From: Flagellimonas amoyensis
GTDB taxonomy: Bacteria > Bacteroidota > Bacteroidia > Flavobacteriales > Flavobacteriaceae
Assembly: GCF_003058265.1 (NCBI RefSeq)
Contig: NZ_QBUK01000005.1
Coordinates: 248,001 to 312,000, forward strand
DNA length: 64,000 nt
Direction: 5' to 3'
The notes under the pieces are model-generated. The model was given only the letters and a program-made list of their open reading frames with translations. It had not been told where the DNA came from and searched no databases. Shown here in pieces: positions 60,111-64,000 of the stretch. Position 1 is the stretch's first letter, and every line of letters begins with the position of its first letter. Both the position numbers and the translations under genes were made by a program.

Positions 60111-62861
60111 ATGTTCAATAAGTATATTTTAATAGTAGCCTTTATATTGTGGACATTGCAAGCGGTAGGACAGGAGAACATTTCTTCTGTCCTTCCATTG
60201 CATAAAGGGGACATCAACGAAAAAACCACAAAAACCAAGAAGGTGAACGTAGGGGAAGAGGAAACCTATGGTGTTGCCCTAAAAAAGCACCTTGCCGACC
60301 CAGACAAAAGGGTACGGCCCGATGTTGAGGTGGAACTGGAAGTGTCCAAGAAGGGCATATATGTTTTGGAAGCTGAAGCTTATCCGATCCATATGGAATC
60401 CTTGAAAAAGAAGGATACTACGGGTCTCTGGACGGTGAATGCCTTTTTTCAGTTGGGAGATTCAAGACGGACCAAACGTATCGTGTTCGATCGCTACAAA
60501 GGAGGTCATCAGGAATTGGGGAAATTCGAGATTTCCGAAAAGCGGCAAAAGCTGAAAATTTGGCTGCCAAACAACCTGGCCCTTTCCACCATTACCATAA
60601 AACCCTATGTGGCCCCCACCGCACCTCCAGAAGCACAGGTCTATGTGCCAAAAATAAAGCCAATCACGGATCGGCCAAGACTGTGGGTGAACAAGGAGAG
60701 CCTGCCCATTGTAAAAAGCCGTTTGGCTTCCTCGGAAAACAAAGAGGCTTGGGATAAGGTGAAGAATGCGGCCTTGAGTCCCTATTCGTTCCATTTTGAT
60801 TTGGATACCGAAATATTTCACAATGAAAAATTGGAACAGGCCATAGAGCAAAAGGCATTTTATTACCTGATGACCCAAGATGTCACCGTTGGTAAGGAAG
60901 CTGTGCAGTTGCTTGTGGACTATCTTTCGGTCCTTGAATTCGGCAATGTGACCTATGGCGACATTACACGCGAAGTGGGCAGGGCGCTCTATACAGGGGC
61001 CTTGGTCTATGATTGGTGCTATCCGTTGTTGGATGAAGAAACCAAATCCATCTTACAAACAGACTTTAAACGCTTGGTGCGTGACATGGAAATTGGTTGG
61101 CCCCCGTTCTACGGCCTGGAGAGCATCATCAACGGGCACGGAAACGAGGCCCAGATCTGTAGGGATATGTTGGCCTGGAGTTTGGCTGTGTATGATGAGG
61201 ACCCCGAACCCTATAAGTATGTTTCGTATACCATTTTGGAACAATTGGTGCCCATGCGCAAGTTTGAATACCAATCCCCAAGGCATAACCAAGGGATTGA
61301 TTATGGCGGCTATCGCTTTGGTTGGGAAATGCATGCAGTATGGCTATATTATAGAATGTTGGGATACTCTGTCTTTGATGACAACATCAAGAACATGACC
61401 GATTATTGGTTGTACATGCGCACGCCCGATGGTAAAATGTTGAGGGATGGCGATATGTTCAGTGTCAAATATTCCAGTAGTGATGACTTTTACTGGAGCA
61501 ATCCGCAGACCATGCTTTTGTGCTATGCATTTTCCGGGAACCCATTGGTCAAGGGTGAGTTCTACAAGCAAGGGGCATTGCCGAACAATCCGGTCCTGTT
61601 CCTATTGCTCAACGACCCTCAGTTAAAACCGGATTTTGAGTTGGGCCAGCTTCCGTTGACCAAGGATTTTGGACCTGTGTTGGGGTCCATGGTCGCCCGG
61701 ACCGGGTGGGACCAGAACAAGGACAGTGACGATGTAGTGGCGGAAATCAAAGGAGGGGGATACCATTTTGGTAACCACCAGCACGCCGATGCCGGGGCAC
61801 TCCAGATCTATTATCGGGGAATCCAGGTAGGTGATCTTGGACTTTACCTATCCTATGGATCTCCGTATGATTTCAATTTTAACAAGCGATCTATTTCGCA
61901 CAGTTTGATGCTGGCTGTTGACCCTGAAGAAAAACTGCTGTTCCGGACCAAGACCAACGATGGCGGAACACGCTTTAGCCAAAGGTTTCCCAAAACGCCC
62001 GAAGAGACGCAGACAGATCCGTGGTTCAATGTTGGTTTTGTGCGTTCCTCGGCAACGGGTAAGGATACAGATGTCCCATCCTTTAGCTATTACAACATGG
62101 ATTTAACGGCGGCATATACCTCAAAAATGGAGTCTTATTCAAGAGGGTTCCTGTTCTTGAACCTAGAACATGAAGAGGTACCCGCGGCCATAATACTAAC
62201 GGACGATATGCAGGTCCAGGACTCCACTTTTCAGAAATACTGGCAGATCAATACCCTGAATGCCCCGGTGGCAGTGGAAGATAGGTTGGTCTTGAGCAGT
62301 GAGCTGGATGGAAAAGTGGGGAAAACCTATGTGGATATGTTGGTTCCCAAGCCGGAAGATCGCACGCTTCAGATATTGGGCGGGAAAGAATCGACCCATG
62401 TTTTCGGGACCAAATATGAAGTCAATTCCAACTGGCCCGAAGCCAACGGTTATCGGATCATGTACTCCCCTAAAAAGGAACGAAAAAATGATAAATTCAT
62501 GACCGTCTTTCAGATGGTGGATGGCGAAGCCAGCCCACTCCAGGTGGATTTCAAGGAGTTTGGAACATATTATTCAGTCCGCTTGGCGGATAAAATAGTT
62601 TACATTTCCAAAGGAAAGGACTTGCTGGAGGAAACCATCAAGGTATCGATTCCAGATGAAAGAAAGGAAGTGGAGGTGATCTTTGCGGGAATCAAAGAAG
62701 GATATTGGAACGTATACGATAAAAAAAGCGGATTGAATGCCAATATTCTGGTTGATTTTGGGAAAAATGTAGTAAGTTTCAGGAGCAAGGGAGGAGAATA
62801 TGTTGTTGGGCCAGGTCGCTCATACAATGCCTCGGAATCCGTTCTGCCGGATGCCAATTAG
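60111..62861 (+). CDS. Heparinase II/III-family polysaccharide lyase-like protein
   Basis: 916 aa. Signal peptide to AVGQEN; an extra N-terminal beta domain (residues 35-180); an (alpha/alpha) toroid (190-500, with EVGRALYTGALVYDWCYP and SIINGHGNEAQICRDM); then the heparinase II/III beta-sandwich with GGGYHFGNHQHADAGALQIYY and SISHSLMLAVD, the usual His-containing catalytic stretches. The family cleaves uronic-acid polysaccharides by beta-elimination (heparin/heparan, alginate, ulvan-type). Exact substrate not readable; neighbours (FadR-type regulator, SMP-30) favour uronate release. Confidence 0.88.
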   Translation: MFNKYILIVAFILWTLQAVGQENISSVLPLHKGDINEKTTKTKKVNVGEEETYGVALKKHLADPDKRVRPDVEVELEVSKKGIYVLEAEAYPIHMESLKKKDTTGLWTVNAFFQLGDSRRTKRIVFDRYKGGHQELGKFEISEKRQKLKIWLPNNLALSTITIKPYVAPTAPPEAQVYVPKIKPITDRPRLWVNKESLPIVKSRLASSENKEAWDKVKNAALSPYSFHFDLDTEIFHNEKLEQAIEQKAFYYLMTQDVTVGKEAVQLLVDYLSVLEFGNVTYGDITREVGRALYTGALVYDWCYPLLDEETKSILQTDFKRLVRDMEIGWPPFYGLESIINGHGNEAQICRDMLAWSLAVYDEDPEPYKYVSYTILEQLVPMRKFEYQSPRHNQGIDYGGYRFGWEMHAVWLYYRMLGYSVFDDNIKNMTDYWLYMRTPDGKMLRDGDMFSVKYSSSDDFYWSNPQTMLLCYAFSGNPLVKGEFYKQGALPNNPVLFLLLNDPQLKPDFELGQLPLTKDFGPVLGSMVARTGWDQNKDSDDVVAEIKGGGYHFGNHQHADAGALQIYYRGIQVGDLGLYLSYGSPYDFNFNKRSISHSLMLAVDPEEKLLFRTKTNDGGTRFSQRFPKTPEETQTDPWFNVGFVRSSATGKDTDVPSFSYYNMDLTAAYTSKMESYSRGFLFLNLEHEEVPAAIILTDDMQVQDSTFQKYWQINTLNAPVAVEDRLVLSSELDGKVGKTYVDMLVPKPEDRTLQILGGKESTHVFGTKYEVNSNWPEANGYRIMYSPKKERKNDKFMTVFQMVDGEASPLQVDFKEFGTYYSVRLADKIVYISKGKDLLEETIKVSIPDERKEVEVIFAGIKEGYWNVYDKKSGLNANILVDFGKNVVSFRSKGGEYVVGPGRSYNASESVLPDAN

Positions 62862-62970
62862 TTCATATGATGGCAGTATGGATGAGATACGGAGAAGTAT
62901 CCTTAAATTAAAGAGTAGATAATATAACAAGAAGTTCATATACCTATTTTTGGGTTAAAATGAATACAAA

Positions 62971-63606
62971 ATGAAGGAAGATTCGTTGTCATATAAAACG
63001 TATTTGGAAATACGAAAGAAAATATTGTCCAATCAGCTCGTAGGGGGTGTGAGGTTGGTTGAAAGTGCATGGGCAAAGAAACTCGATGTAAGCCGGGTCG
63101 CCATCCGCGAAGCTTTTATGAGGTTGGCCGGGGAGCATTTGGTCGAATTCGGGGAAAAAGGAGGATGCTTTGTCAAAAAAATAACCCCGGACGACATCAA
63201 AGAAATACGCGAACTGCGCGAATTGATTGAAGTCGGTGCCTTGAAAATATTGTTCAATAAAAGGGACAAAGAAGTTATCAAGGAACTTGAATTGATTTGT
63301 GACGACTTCACATCCATGGTGGAAAAAGGATATTTTGGCGGAGCCTGTGAGGCCGATGTCCGCTTCCATGAAAAAATCATAGAATCCACTGGTAATGAGC
63401 GTTTGTACCAGATATACAACAACAGTAACATTCCCCTGTTCCATCTTAAACTTGGAAATGCGCTGAGCCATATGGACGATTACAAACAGACTGATATTGA
63501 GCATCGTAAGATTGTAGAGGCCCTAAAAAAGGGTGACTTTTCACAGTCGGTCGATACGCTCATAGAGCACTTGGACCGTGGGGAAAGAGAGTCTATTGAG
63601 TTTTAA
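62971..63606 (+). CDS. GntR-family (FadR subfamily) transcriptional regulator
   Basis: 211 aa. Winged HTH (residues 10-75; SAWAKKLDVSRVAIREAFMRLA) and an FCD ligand-binding domain (85-205) with the metal/ligand residues in EADVRFHEKIIES, NIPLFHLKLGN and DIEHRKIVEAL. FadR-type members often sense sugar acids and bind GTATAC-type palindromes, three of which lie upstream of susC. It is probably the local regulator of this locus. Confidence 0.93.
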   Translation: MKEDSLSYKTYLEIRKKILSNQLVGGVRLVESAWAKKLDVSRVAIREAFMRLAGEHLVEFGEKGGCFVKKITPDDIKEIRELRELIEVGALKILFNKRDKEVIKELELICDDFTSMVEKGYFGGACEADVRFHEKIIESTGNERLYQIYNNSNIPLFHLKLGNALSHMDDYKQTDIEHRKIVEALKKGDFSQSVDTLIEHLDRGERESIEF

Positions 63607-63645
63607 GCTGTTGCAGTGAAATTTGATGGCTCTGACCTTCCTCTT

Positions 63646-64000
63646 TTATAGGATTCCTCTTGAATTTGTAGCGTAGCTGAGCAACTGGCCCTTTTCTGCT
63701 TCGGTGATAACGAGACCCAATTTTCCATTGGGATCAAAAGCACAGTTGGTGGGATTGGCCCCGGGCAACTGAATTTCCTTGTGCAGATTTCCATTTTGAT
63801 GGTATACATGAACTTTGGAGGAACCAAATACAGCGACATAAAGTAGACCTTCCTCGTCAAAAGCAATGCCGTCAGGCCCTACGGAGCCACCAGTATTGGT
63901 GAATATTTCGGGGTTTTTCCAAGTGAAGGCCCCGCTGTCCCACTTGCCTTTCCAGATGTGTTTTGTTCCGGTCTCCGCAACATATAGCACGGTTCCGTCC
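63646..64000 (-). CDS. SMP-30/gluconolactonase-like beta-propeller protein (partial, N-terminus off the right edge)
   Basis: About 118 C-terminal residues visible. YVAETGTKHIWKGKWDSGAF, GPDGIAFDEEGLLYVAVFGS and PTNCAFDPNGKLGLVITEA are the repeated blades of the SMP-30/gluconolactonase/LRE family, including the Asn and Asp of the metal site. These enzymes open sugar lactones, consistent with breakdown of uronic or aldonic acids. It converges on the GntR gene with 39 bp between. Confidence 0.88.
   Translation of the reverse strand, partial: DGTVLYVAETGTKHIWKGKWDSGAFTWKNPEIFTNTGGSVGPDGIAFDEEGLLYVAVFGSSKVHVYHQNGNLHKEIQLPGANPTNCAFDPNGKLGLVITEAEKGQLLSYATNSRGIL

Overview
The window looks like a chromosomal segment of a marine Flavobacteriaceae member (Bacteroidota; Muricauda/Allomuricauda-like is a guess). 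The signs are SusC/SusD pairs, PorP/SprF proteins next to cargo with type IX secretion (T9SS) type B C-termini, an RpoD-like sigma factor of about 290 aa without region 1.1, almost no Shine-Dalgarno sequences, many lipoproteins of the 'CSSDD' type, and a class I ribonucleotide reductase whose ATP-cone sits on NrdB. No rRNA gene, intact tRNA gene or CRISPR array was found.

Layout. 1-781: right end of an integrated element, with a partial tyrosine recombinase, a palindrome and what looks like the 3' end of a tRNA (att) followed by a terminator. 1-5.8 kb: an MG2/plug-like secreted protein, then a tight cluster of a divergent ribosomal protein S21, a NYN-domain RNase-like protein and an RpoD paralog. 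5.9-9.4 kb: a leftward copper-type operon (small Cys protein, MbnP-like lipoprotein, MbnH/MauG-like di-heme protein, outer-membrane protein). 9.5-12.7 kb: a PAS protein and metE behind a cobalamin riboswitch. 13-16 kb: nrdB and nrdA. 16.1-21.9 kb: a metal-type locus with two His-rich DUF4625 lipoproteins, a TonB receptor, a His/Cys-rich small protein, a TrxR-like flavoprotein and a Fur/Zur regulator. 22-24.6 kb: an alpha/beta-hydrolase / degenerate cyclase / AraC fusion followed by four direct repeats and small ORFs. 24.6-26.3 kb: a wrecked glutaminase beside amt. 26.3-33.8 kb: lipoproteins, a nine-repeat DUF11 T9SS cargo with its SprF partner, and a siroheme-synthase-type dehydrogenase.

33.8-48 kb: a LytTR two-component system and, beside it, a set of leftward genes (membrane-anchored unknown, 1247-aa T9SS cargo + SprF + hydrolase, DUF5723/OmpA protein). 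The upstream regions of three of these, and two further intergenic regions, carry direct repeats of a CAATTGACGGATG-like word at exactly 21-bp spacing, the geometry expected of LytTR regulators. This looks like a local regulon of cell-surface genes, possibly including a small RNA.

48.4-52.1 kb: proA-proB-proC preceded by a small basic protein, a second divergent S21 and a GNAT acetyltransferase. 52.7-54.8 kb: an esterase and an NRAMP-fold transporter without the usual metal ligands. 55.3-64 kb: a polysaccharide utilisation locus (SusC, SusD, heparinase II/III-like lyase, FadR-type GntR regulator, SMP-30/gluconolactonase cut by the window end) with GTATAC-centred palindromes in its promoter region, pointing to a uronic-acid-containing glycan.

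The best candidates for something undescribed are the S21/NYN/sigma cluster and the 21-bp direct-repeat regulon next to the LytTR system.
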